Shown here: positions 1 through 6,455 of the stretch, one piece after another
Numbering within the stretch: position 1 is the first letter of the stretch
How the letters are laid out: the number at the start of each line of letters is the position of its first letter
Source of the DNA: Armatimonadota bacterium
Lineage (GTDB): Bacteria; Armatimonadota; SYMT01
DNA length: 15,662 nucleotides
Assembly: GCA_020696885.1 (NCBI GenBank)
Contig: JAJFMS010000006.1
Coordinates: 1-15,662 of the forward strand
Direction of reading: 5' to 3'
The notes under the pieces: generated by a model
Told to the model about the DNA's origin: nothing
The model's database searches: none
Seen by the model: only the letters and a program-made list of their open reading frames with translations
Program-made: the position numbers and the translations under genes

Positions 1-224
1 TGTTCCGGCGCGACGAAGCGGCACGGGACGCCGCCCGAGCCTACCTGGTCTGGGCTACCCAGGATGACGCTCCCCACGCCGGGATGACGCGTCAGTATCT
101 TCGGGAGAAGACCTCCACTCTCGGTCGGGCCGAGATCGTCCATCCCAAGGTGAGCGGCGAGCAAGCCCGGGCAGCCTGGCTGATCATCCTGGAACGGGCG
201 CCGGAGCTCAGTGCGATTCTGTAA
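1..224 (+). CDS. 3' end of an unrecognised protein (partial)
   Basis: An open frame enters from the left edge, with its first complete codon at base 3, and ends at TAA 222-224. It gives about 73 residues with no internal stop. The composition is ordinary coding (many Ala, Arg and Leu, high GC at third positions), and the last residues read PELSAIL. I do not recognise the family, and no start lies in the window, so the function cannot be stated. The frame ends 88 bases before the preferred start of the next gene. This leaves room for a promoter, so the two need not share a transcript. Confidence 0.6.
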   Translation, partial: FRRDEAARDAARAYLVWATQDDAPHAGMTRQYLREKTSTLGRAEIVHPKVSGEQARAAWLIILERAPELSAIL

Positions 225-237
225 CCGGTATCCGGGC

Positions 238-266
238 TGGTCACCCGGGCGGATCGCGGCTATCAT
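238..266 (+). promoter_or_regulatory. candidate sigma70-type promoter for the glycoside hydrolase gene
   Basis: TGGTCA at 238-243 (4 of 6 matches to TTGACA) is separated by exactly 17 bases from TATCAT at 261-266 (5 of 6 matches to TATAAT). It lies in the 88-base gap between a stop codon and the preferred start at 313, which gives a 5' leader of roughly 40 bases. It is a motif match only. In GC-rich genomes such matches are less common by chance, but the organism's own consensus is unknown. Confidence 0.3.
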
Positions 267-312
267 CCAATCGGTTATCCTCCCCGCCCGGCGTGGTGGG
301 GAGCTTTGTGAC

Positions 313-1983
313 ATGAGGGGACGGGCACGCATGCGGTGGAGATTGCCGGCACTGGCGGCGGTGGCGACGGGATGCCTTACGGCCGCCTGGAGCGCGGGGG
401 CGGACCCCGCCCCGGAGCACCTGGAGCTGGACAAGCGGATCCGCGAAGTGGCCGCGGTTCCCGGCGAGCCGCAGGTGTACGAGAGCATGGGCATCTCCCG
501 CGGCGAGGTGCCGCTGCGCTCCATCGAGAGCCGGGAGCCGCTGGACGGCCCGAAGCGCCGCCTGGTGCTGCTGGGCGGGGGCAACCCGGAGGGCTGGGCC
601 CAGCTCAAGCCGACCAACGACTCCGGCGGCAAGCCGGCGGTGAACTACCCGCCGGAGACCAACTTCTTCAACGACCGGATGAACGTGGAAGCCCGGTACA
701 TCTGGCGCTGGATCGCCTTCCAGGCGCCGGACCTGGTGGTGGAAGTGCGGGGCGGCAACCGGATGAACTGGTTCGTTCCGCCTGCGTATGCCGCCGTCGG
801 CGCGCCGCTGAAGGCGCAGCCGCTGGTGGCGCAGGACACGCTGGCGATGTCCCTCAGCCGCGGCACACCGTCCGCTCTGGGCACCGTTCCCACGCTGGTG
901 GCGGACGCGCGGGCGGCGGATGGCCCCGAAGTGCTCCGGCTGGCAATGGAGACCTGTGCCGCGCTCCCCCGCTCGCCGATGCGGCAGGTGGTCACCCGCA
1001 GGATGGCGCGCACGCCGCTCGACGTCGCTACCATCCTCGCGCGGAAGTACCCGCAGACCCCGTCCATCGCCTACATCCCGGCCGTGGCGTGGTCCGGCAC
1101 GCTGCGCCTGGCGAAGCTGAAGAACGATCCGTCGTTGGCGGAGAAGGTGAAGGCGGAGCTGGCCCCGTGGCTCACCGGCGCGAAGCCGGCGCTGGATGAG
1201 AAGCCGGACGGCGTGAAGCTGGCCGGGCACATCGGCTTCGCGGACCTGGCGCTGCTGGAGGGCGATGAGGCCGCCAAGAAGCTCGCGTTGGACGCGGCGG
1301 CGCTCTACGTGCCGGAGAACGCCACCGACCCGGCGAAGTTCGGGCAGCTCTGGTGCGAGAACATGTTCATGAGCGCCACGCTGCTCGGCCGCGCGGGGAA
1401 GCTGGGCGAGAAGCCGGAGTACTACGACCTGCTGGCCCGCACGCTCACGCAGTACGCCGCAAAGCTGCAGCAGCCCACCGGCCTCTTCCAGCACGCCGCG
1501 GATGCGCCGTTCTGCTGGGGCCGTGGCAACGGCTTCGCCTCGCTCGGGCTAATGGAGGCGCTCACCTACCTGCCCGCGGACCATCCGAAGCGCGCGGAGA
1601 TCCTGGCGATCTACCGGAAGCAGATGACCGCCCTGAAGGGCGTCCAGACCCCTGAAGGCACCTGGCGCGAGGTGATCGATCATCCGGAGAGCTACCGTGA
1701 GATCACCGCCACCGCCATGAACCTGGCCTCGATGGCGCGCGGCATCCGGCTGGGCTGGCTGGACAAGAGTTTCCAGCCGGTGGTCGACCGCGCCTGGAGC
1801 GGCCTCTCCGCCCGCATCGGGGATGACGGCGGCCTGGCGGACGTGTGCACCGGCACCGGCGCCGGCCCCACGCTGCGCTACTACTACGAGCGCCCGGCCA
1901 TCTTCGGCCCGGACGACCGGGGCGGCGGGATGAGCTTGCTGGCCGCGCTCGAGGTGGCGGAGCTGCGCGGAAGGAAGCCATAG
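313..1983 (+). CDS. exported GH88/GH105-type glycoside hydrolase with extra N-terminal domain
   Basis: Predicted 556-residue exported protein. The frame is open from GTG 211, but that start overlaps the preceding gene. ATG 313 is preferred because GGGGAG lies about 10 bases upstream and a signal peptide follows (basic start, Ala/Leu core, cleavage likely after SAGA); ATG 331 is also possible. The C-terminal half (about residues 250-556) looks like the alpha/alpha-barrel of unsaturated glucuronyl/galacturonyl hydrolases. It has LWCENMFM (347-354), HAAD (394-397), WGRGNGF (402-408), and later a G-W-R-E...P-E-S-Y-R-E-I-T-A-T-A-M segment. Family members remove unsaturated uronic acids from lyase-cut polysaccharides. 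Here the usual Asp of the W-x-D motif is Glu349, and the Trp after RGNG is Phe408, so activity may be altered. Residues about 60-200 (LVLLGGGNPEGW, APDLVVEVRGG) form an extra domain faintly like M14 peptidase folds, which is a weak guess. Confidence 0.75.
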   Translation: MRGRARMRWRLPALAAVATGCLTAAWSAGADPAPEHLELDKRIREVAAVPGEPQVYESMGISRGEVPLRSIESREPLDGPKRRLVLLGGGNPEGWAQLKPTNDSGGKPAVNYPPETNFFNDRMNVEARYIWRWIAFQAPDLVVEVRGGNRMNWFVPPAYAAVGAPLKAQPLVAQDTLAMSLSRGTPSALGTVPTLVADARAADGPEVLRLAMETCAALPRSPMRQVVTRRMARTPLDVATILARKYPQTPSIAYIPAVAWSGTLRLAKLKNDPSLAEKVKAELAPWLTGAKPALDEKPDGVKLAGHIGFADLALLEGDEAAKKLALDAAALYVPENATDPAKFGQLWCENMFMSATLLGRAGKLGEKPEYYDLLARTLTQYAAKLQQPTGLFQHAADAPFCWGRGNGFASLGLMEALTYLPADHPKRAEILAIYRKQMTALKGVQTPEGTWREVIDHPESYREITATAMNLASMARGIRLGWLDKSFQPVVDRAWSGLSARIGDDGGLADVCTGTGAGPTLRYYYERPAIFGPDDRGGGMSLLAALEVAELRGRKP

Positions 1984-2020
1984 GCGCTCAGTTCAATCGA
2001 ACCGGCGTGATGGAGACACC

Positions 2021-2623
2021 ATGAAGATTCAGCAAGCGATCGAGCGGCTGCGAGAGCGGACCCACGTACCGCTTTTCTTCGGTGACATCTGGGACCAGGA
2101 TCTGGATACCCGGTTGAAGCACGCGAGCGCCGAGGAGCTATTCGAGGGCCAGGTGATCGCGAGCCCGCAGATGGCTGCCTGCGCGCTTGCCGGTCTGCAC
2201 CTCTGGAACGACAACTTCCACGCCGGCCACAATCTCTGCCAGGGGATCGACACGCAGACCGGCAGCTACTGGCACGGCATCGGCCATCGCCGCGAAGGGC
2301 ACCAGGGCGAAGGCATGGCCGCGAACCTCGGGAACGCCCGGTACTGGTTCCGGCGCGTGGGCGATCATCCCGCGTTCGATGCGGTCTACCGCAGCGCGCT
2401 CACCGTGCTGGACAGCACCGGCTCCGGCTTTCCCTGGGCGGCTGACGCCGCGGAGCAGCTCCGCGCCCGCCGCCGCTGGGACCCGTTCGTCGTGATCGAT
2501 TGGTTCTGTCACGCGGACGCCCATGCCCTCCCCGCGCAGGCGGAAGAGGTGCTGTCCGAGATCCAGTGGCGAGAGATGGACCTGCTGGTGGACTGGTGCC
2601 TGCAGCAGGCGGTGCGGGGATAG
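2021..2623 (+). CDS. conserved hypothetical protein rich in His/Trp motifs
   Basis: A 200-residue soluble protein with no signal peptide or membrane segment. The start is ATG 2021 with GGAG about 7 bases upstream, and it lies 37 bases after the hydrolase stop, so the two may be co-transcribed. The central block is striking: YWHG at 83-86, HRRE at 89-92, N-A-R-Y-W-F-R-R-V-G at 105-114, then HP at 116-117 and D-W-F-C-H-A-D-A-H near 160-168. I recall similar 'HRRE...NARYWFRRVG' proteins annotated as hypothetical in environmental bacteria, but I know no function. The clustered His, Asp and Trp residues would suit a metal or ligand site; that is inference only. The gene ends one base before a heptamer repeat array. 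Confidence 0.7.
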   Translation: MKIQQAIERLRERTHVPLFFGDIWDQDLDTRLKHASAEELFEGQVIASPQMAACALAGLHLWNDNFHAGHNLCQGIDTQTGSYWHGIGHRREGHQGEGMAANLGNARYWFRRVGDHPAFDAVYRSALTVLDSTGSGFPWAADAAEQLRARRRWDPFVVIDWFCHADAHALPAQAEEVLSEIQWREMDLLVDWCLQQAVRG

Positions 2624-2624
2624 G

Positions 2625-2695
2625 TATTGGGTGTTAGGTGTTGGGAAAGGTTCCCCAACACCCAAGGCCCAAGGCCCAACACCCACCACCCACCA
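2625..2695. repeat. inverted heptamer repeat array between convergent genes
   Basis: The gap between two convergent stop codons is almost entirely heptamers. Plus-strand units TATTGGG, TGTTAGG and TGTTGGG run from 2625 to 2645. After eight unrelated bases (2646-2653), six units of the CCCANNN type run from 2654 to 2695 (CCCAACA, CCCAAGG, CCCAAGG, CCCAACA, CCCACCA, CCCACCA). The inner units form a perfect 9-bp stem (2637-2645 with 2654-2662) around an 8-base loop. Each flanking gene therefore runs into a G-rich copy in its own sense strand. The form recalls heptamer short tandem repeats of cyanobacteria, although the sequence differs. The hairpin may also act as a two-way terminator, but it has no T tract. 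Confidence 0.85.
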
Positions 2696-2702
2696 CCGTG
2701 CT

Positions 2703-3884
2703 TCACGGGGTTCCGGGAACTGCGGCGCCGGTGAGGCCCAGGTAGGGGTCGTCGACCGGCACGTGCAGCAGGTCGCGGTACAGCTCGTCTCGGAGGAGGC
2801 GGTTGGCCGGCAGGCCCCCGTGCGCCAGGTACCAGAGGTGGACCGCCGGGCGGATTGCTCGGACGTTCACCAGGGAGTCGATCTCGATCGCTTCCCGGCC
2901 GATCTGCTCTGGGGTTTTTCTGGCGGCCGGGTTGGCGGGGGCGAAGCCGCGGCGCACCTGCTCCACGGAAGCAGCCTGCTTGCTGGCATCGTCGATCCGC
3001 TGGCTCAGCGCGGCAAAGGCGCCCTTCGGGTCGAGGAGCGGATCCAGAATCGCCGTCGGTTTCACGGGAGTCGGCGGCGTGGCTTTCAGGCTCACTACTT
3101 CCTCCAGGCCATTCCGCGGCACCGGCTGCCGATCGATCGCCACCAACTGCGCTTCCGGTCCCACCAGGACGGCCTGCGGCTCGGCCCGCGGTGCGGGGGG
3201 CTCACTTCCCAGCACCAGCGCTTTCCTTCCGGGGAGGCCCAGGGCCCGGAGCAGCGGGCTCTCCACCAGAGCCTTGGACATCGTGGTCCGCGCGCCTTCG
3301 GCACGGACGCCCTGGATGAATCCCTCGCGGTGCCACGCTACCACCCGCGCGGAGACCAGCTCCGGCGACTCCTTCGCGGCGGCGATCTCCCGGTACAGCT
3401 TCAGCGTGCCGGCGATCTGCGCTTTGAAGTCGGCCGGGGTGTATACGCCGGGGAACGCGTCCAGCGCGCGACCGTCCGGCAGGCAAACGGAGATGACGGT
3501 GTTTCCCGTCAGCGTCCGCTTCAGGACCTTACCGTTGCCGAAGTCGATGGTGACTTTCGGCACCGGTCGCACGGTATCCCAACAGGCCACGAACTCGGTA
3601 TTGATGAGGCGAGAGATCTCGGGGTCGGAGAGCAACACGGCCCTCAGCGTTCGCGCGTTCGTTCAGCAGAACTCCTCGTCCAGGCGCCCGAAGAGATGGA
3701 GCTGGAGGATCGGCTTGCCCTCCCGCATTGCCCGTGCCCGGGCACGCTCAAAGCTCGGCTGCCATTCCACGCCGCCGATCTGCACCGGCTTCATCAGCTT
3801 CGAGGGCTGGGAGCTCGCGGCCGCCCACGTGGACGAAAGGGCCAGCATGCACGAGAGCGCTGCCGCCCACCTCATTCTTCGCAT
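2703..3884 (-). CDS. candidate selenoprotein: exported thioredoxin-like protein with Cys-Sec pair (in-frame TGA)
   Basis: Starting at ATG 3884 (AGGAGG 8 bases upstream), the frame is open to 2703 except for one TGA at 3665-3663. The two open parts share one frame and codon style. Read as selenocysteine, the product has 393 residues. It has a signal peptide (1-23, ending WAAA) and then a thioredoxin-like segment, FERARARAMREGKPI (45-59). E-F-C73-U74-T-N-A-R sits where thioredoxin-like proteins carry the first Cys of CxxC. LSDPEISRLINTEFVACWD (85-103) follows, as in DUF255/Thioredoxin_7-like proteins. A second conserved-looking part is NTVISVCLPDGRALDAFPG (128-146), and the C-terminus carries DDPYLGL. 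Cys12, Cys101 and Cys134 are also present. A SECIS-like hairpin lies at 3628-3645. A vicinal Cys-Sec could form a selenenylsulfide and act as a periplasmic peroxidase or reductase (inference). Alternatives are a 73-residue truncated pseudogene or a sequencing error. The true terminal stop is also TGA (2705-2703). Confidence 0.7.
3628..3645 (-). promoter_or_regulatory. candidate bacterial SECIS hairpin
   Basis: On the mRNA strand, GAGGGC (3645-3640) pairs with GCUCUC (3633-3628), six pairs including one G-U, around the loop CGUGUU (3639-3634). The loop starts 24 bases after the UGA and has G at its second position. Known bacterial SECIS elements lie within the coding region just after the UGA, with a small apical loop about 16-37 bases away and a G in one of its first two positions. 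This hairpin meets all three rules. In a GC-rich gene a 6-bp stem is not rare by chance, so the support comes from position and loop together with the frame. Confidence 0.5.
3663..3665 (-). other. in-frame TGA, candidate selenocysteine codon 74
   Basis: The TGA reads directly after the Cys73 codon (TGC). The frame continues for another 319 sense codons to the terminal TGA at 2705-2703. TGA is a normal stop elsewhere here (for example the sigma factor at 7854-7852 and the anti-sigma factor at 7348-7346), so wholesale reassignment of TGA is excluded. Confidence 0.65.
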
Positions 3885-3939
3885 CTTCGTCGCCTCCTCT
3901 TCAAAACGATACTGGTTGGATGAGGTGGCGGAGCTATAG

Positions 3940-4266
3940 GTTACGCGGATCCGAGGCGAGCCGCGGGCACTGTACGCAGGTGAGGACTGCACCAGCATCC
4001 GCGCGCTGACCGCCACCCTGATCGAGCGGGCTCGCGGCTATCTCTCGGCCGGGCAGCGCTGCCTGGAGCCGTTGGAAGGTCACGTGCTGCCTGATTGCGC
4101 CTTCGTGCTCGAGTTGACGATCTGCCTCAATAGGGAGACGCTCAACCGGCTGGAGCACCTAGGCGGCGACCCGTTCCCCCGCCGGCACTTCCTCCAGCAC
4201 GACGAGAAGCACGCGGTGGCACAGTCCGTGGCGTGCCGCACCGGCTTCGAGGCGTTCGGACGCTGA
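3940..4266 (+). pseudogene. C-terminal remnant, probably squalene/phytoene-synthase-like
   Basis: The frame running from just after TAG 3937-3939 to TGA 4264-4266 encodes about 108 residues without a plausible ATG or GTG start near its beginning. It includes G-E-D-C-T-S-I-R-A-L, then I-E-R-A-R-G-Y-L-S-A-G, L-P-D-C-A-F-V-L-E-L-T and L-E-H-L-G-G-D-P-F-P-R-R. That order (Ala/Arg helix, 'lP' turn, long helix, 'Leu..Ile/Leu-Glu..Gly-x-Asp-Pro-Phe-x-Arg-Arg') resembles the C-terminal end of head-to-head prenyl synthases such as HpnC/HpnD and CrtB. The catalytic Asp-rich motifs would lie in the missing N-terminal two thirds. Upstream sequence is the 5' region of the oppositely oriented selenoprotein gene, so the front of the gene has been lost. 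The family assignment is from memory of the family pattern and is tentative; a start at TTG 4072 could give a 64-residue peptide. Confidence 0.4.
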
Positions 4267-4281
4267 CGGCTACCGGCGGGA

Positions 4282-4310
4282 GAGCCGTGGGCTGAACTGG
4301 CTCACGGCTC
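4282..4310 (-). terminator. stem-loop downstream of the VHEWGTF-type gene
   Basis: A 12-bp stem (4282-4293 with 4299-4310; 10 Watson-Crick pairs and 2 G-U type pairs) encloses a 5-base loop. It starts 21 bases after the TAG of the minus-strand gene at 4334-4332 and 15 bases after the TGA of the plus-strand remnant. No T tract follows on either strand, so if it ends transcription it is not a classic intrinsic terminator. Confidence 0.45.
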
Positions 4311-4331
4311 CCCACCGACTATTCGTTGTCT

Positions 4332-6116
4332 CTAGCGGGTCACGGCGCCGGTGCGAGCCACCCGGGAGGGCGGAGCCACTTCGGCCCACATCCCAGCGGC
4401 GAGCTGCCGATCACCGCGTGCCTCGTAGAGGTAGGCCAGGAGCATCTGCGTGCCGGTATCGGCGCGGTTAGCAGCCAGCGCTCGCTCCTGCTCCGTGATC
4501 CAGGCCGAGAGACCCCGGTCCTGCCGGGCATATTGGGCGAACTTCCGGCCGGCCCACCAGTCTTTGTACCACGCCATGGTGGCGGGCCCCTGGCTCTGGT
4601 GGCAGCCGCCGCATTGCTTTACGTGAGCCCCGAAGCGCACGAACTGCGCGTAAGCCTTTGCAGCGGCCGCATCGTCCCCAGTCCCCTCAACAGCCCGCGC
4701 CTGGGCGCGATAGTAGTGCCGGGAGCTGCTGCGGTTCATCGCGGGAGCCGGTTCGGTCCGGAGCTCTGCCAGCGCGGCGCGGGCCGTCTCCTTCGCCTCC
4801 TTCTCCAGACCGATCTCACGGAGCAGTGAAGCGAGCGCCGCGCGCATGTGGACCGGTTTCTCCGAGATCGGCGCCCCATTCGCGGCCGACTTCACGGCCG
4901 TCCGGAGGTCGGTCACGAACCCGGTGAGCAGCAGCCGGTTACAAAGCACCCGCACCTGCGGATCTCGCGTGGTGCGCTGCACCCGCCGCACGATCGGCTC
5001 CACGTAGCGCCCCTGCTCGCGCAGGAACTCGAAGGCGCGGTCCCGGCTCGCGCTATCCGTGGCCGCCAGATCCCGCACGGCCGCCTCCGCGAGGCGCTCC
5101 CGCTCTCCGGTCAGCAGCTCCAGCCGCCCCACCATCACCCGGACGATCGACTTCGGCTGCGGCTCCACCCGCATCGGGATGAACCGGTCCGTCCAGGACT
5201 GGGGCATCACGAACAAGGCGCGCACGCCGTCGTTCCGGAAGTAGCTGGTCGACCAGGTGTTGACCATCGCCCGGGCTTCCTTCGGGTACAGGCCCGCCTC
5301 CGTGAGCCGTGCCGCCAGGTCGTCCGCGATGCGCGGCGTGAACTCCTTCATCGGCCGCAGCGCGCCGGGAGTGGGGATCAAGCGCTCCAACTGCTCGCCA
5401 GCCCGAACCCGCGGCACGTAGCGATAGGCGCCTTTGCCGTTCTCCACGCGCAGGATGAAGACGTCCCGGACATCATCGCCCAGGGAGTCCGCCACCTTGA
5501 GAGTCCCGCCCTGGTCCGGGGTCATCGTCAGCGGCAGCGGCGCTTCTCCCAGCCCGCGGTAGAAGATGAACCGCTCGTACTCCTCAGGACCCTGGCGAGG
5601 ACGCGCCCGCACGTAGGCAGCATCAACGTCCCGCGCAAAGTCCCAGAGGGCGTCGGTCGCCGTTCGCGGCAAGCGGCCCGCAGCGGGCGCGTCCCCGGCT
5701 GGGAGCAGATCCACGTCCCAGGCGATCTTACCGTCCCGCAGCTCGGGCGCCGCGGTGCTGGCGAGGGACGGCTGGATCCGGCTGGCCTGCGGGTACCACT
5801 GGGTCCAGATCCCCTTGGGGAAGCCGACCTCCACGTTCACTCGCTGCGCCTGGTCCGTGTAGAAGTAGATGACCGGCGTCTCGCCCTTCATCATCACCGC
5901 GGGGATGCGGAGCTGATCCTTCCCCCGCGCGTGCACGAAGGAGGGTAGGGCGTGCTCCTCGTGATACATTCCGTCCAACGTCACCCCGTCCGCGCCCTGC
6001 ATCACGAGGAACGTGCCCCACTCGTGGACCGTCAGGTCGGGCGCCGTCTTGGCGGCTCCCACGGCAGCGCTGAGGCCAACCGCCACTGCGCACAGGGTCA
6101 TAGCCTTCCGCAACAT
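4332..6116 (-). CDS. exported VHEWGTF-type protein with C-terminal CXXCH haem motif
   Basis: 594 residues from ATG 6116, chosen because GAGG lies 7 bases upstream and a signal peptide follows at once (LRKAMTLCAVAVGLSAAVGAA). The frame is open for 82 more codons upstream, but these show no coding character. The N-terminal block, HEWGTF at 31-36 followed by MMKGETPVIYFYTD and W-T-Q-W-Y-P, matches a family I know only as secreted 'VHEWGTF' hypothetical proteins of Planctomycetes-like genomes. The middle is helical with repeat-like segments (ELLTGERERLAEAAVRDLAA; PQVRVLCNRLLLTGF), and the C-terminal third is TPR-like. C502-G-G-C-H506 is a c-type haem attachment motif, so after export the protein could bind one haem and take part in electron transfer. 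An axial Met could be one of those near 515, but this is unproven. It is separated from its neighbours by more than 200 bases on each side, so it is probably transcribed alone. Confidence 0.7.
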   Translation of the reverse strand: MLRKAMTLCAVAVGLSAAVGAAKTAPDLTVHEWGTFLVMQGADGVTLDGMYHEEHALPSFVHARGKDQLRIPAVMMKGETPVIYFYTDQAQRVNVEVGFPKGIWTQWYPQASRIQPSLASTAAPELRDGKIAWDVDLLPAGDAPAAGRLPRTATDALWDFARDVDAAYVRARPRQGPEEYERFIFYRGLGEAPLPLTMTPDQGGTLKVADSLGDDVRDVFILRVENGKGAYRYVPRVRAGEQLERLIPTPGALRPMKEFTPRIADDLAARLTEAGLYPKEARAMVNTWSTSYFRNDGVRALFVMPQSWTDRFIPMRVEPQPKSIVRVMVGRLELLTGERERLAEAAVRDLAATDSASRDRAFEFLREQGRYVEPIVRRVQRTTRDPQVRVLCNRLLLTGFVTDLRTAVKSAANGAPISEKPVHMRAALASLLREIGLEKEAKETARAALAELRTEPAPAMNRSSSRHYYRAQARAVEGTGDDAAAAKAYAQFVRFGAHVKQCGGCHQSQGPATMAWYKDWWAGRKFAQYARQDRGLSAWITEQERALAANRADTGTQMLLAYLYEARGDRQLAAGMWAEVAPPSRVARTGAVTR

Positions 6117-6222
6117 CGCGAACCTCACTTTCGTGGACCGCCGGGAGAGCCGGCTGGTCGTCAATCTAAAAAGGGGTACGCGCGATGGGGCGGTGGCGTG
6201 ACGGTGACGCCGCTTCGCGCGG

Positions 6223-6243
6223 TGTTCGGTGTCGAGTGTTGGG
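6223..6243 (+). repeat. three degenerate TGTTGGG-type heptamers
   Basis: TGTTCGG, TGTCGAG and TGTTGGG follow each other without gaps, and two more G residues follow (6244-6245). They match the unit seen at 2639-2645 (TGTTGGG) and look like a decayed copy of the same repeat. Only the last unit is exact, so chance is possible. Confidence 0.35.
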
Positions 6244-6404
6244 GGACTTCGGAGGCGCCACGTAACTTGAAGCGTGCCTCGCGATGACGGTTCTCTGGTC
6301 AACAAGCTACTAACGCCGCTCCTATGTGGCTTGCAACCAGCACGACAAACCTCGGGCTCCAATACAAGAGGTAGGTCAAGAGGTGCACCGCTCTGTCGAG
6401 GAAA

Positions 6405-6427
6405 TTCCGAGAACGATGAACTCGGAA
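6405..6427 (-). terminator. intrinsic-terminator-like hairpin after the sigma/anti-sigma cluster
   Basis: On the minus strand TTCCGAG pairs perfectly with CTCGGAA (7 bp) around a 9-base loop and is followed by TTTCCTC. It begins about 29 bases after the TGA at 6458-6456. This is a modest stem with a short pyrimidine tract, suited to end the transcript of the three overlapping genes upstream. Confidence 0.5.
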
Positions 6428-6455
6428 CCCGCGAGCGCAGAGGCAGAGCCGGCGA

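Larger units (their letters stand above)
6117..6455. other. intergenic region without a gene
   Basis: About 340 bases separate the start of the VHEWGTF-type gene from the stop of the secreted beta-rich gene; both are on the minus strand. Open frames here lack coding character. It is less GC-rich than the neighbouring genes in the part 6290-6420. It holds a terminator-like hairpin (6405-6427) and three degenerate heptamers (6223-6243), and must contain the promoter for the gene starting at 6116. I could not pick out a convincing -35/-10 pair, a tRNA or a riboswitch. Confidence 0.6.

Noticed and set aside
211..312. GTG 211 as start of the glycoside hydrolase
   Set aside because: It overlaps the end of the preceding gene, puts 34 non-signal residues before a good signal peptide, and has a weaker ribosome site than ATG 313.
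241..1494. Long minus-strand open frame (417 codons) opposite the glycoside hydrolase
   Set aside because: It is a shadow of the GC-rich plus-strand gene. Its composition is Arg/Gly/His-rich with no family motif, whereas the plus strand has clear GH88/105 motifs.
2703..3638. Treating 2703-3638 and 3663-3884 as two separate genes
   Set aside because: The downstream part has no ribosome site at its first Met. It starts mid-domain, and the two parts are in the same frame within a continuous thioredoxin-like segment.
3663..3665. TGA reassigned to Trp or Gly throughout the genome (alternative code)
   Set aside because: Several intact genes here end in TGA at family-appropriate lengths (sigma factor, anti-sigma factor, the secreted protein at 6456), so TGA is a working stop.
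2523..3939. Plus-strand open frames (2523-3923 and 2803-3939) opposite the selenoprotein gene
   Set aside because: They are long only because of GC content; neither has family motifs. One runs through the end of a real gene and the heptamer array.
6117..6362. Extension of the VHEWGTF-type protein to an upstream start at 6362
   Set aside because: The extra 82 codons lack coding character and include the degenerate repeat, and ATG 6116 has both a ribosome site and a signal peptide.
6320..6420. Possible tRNA or structured RNA in the lower-GC stretch
   Set aside because: No cloverleaf, T-loop or CCA-type acceptor pattern could be formed; only the short terminator-like hairpin stands out.
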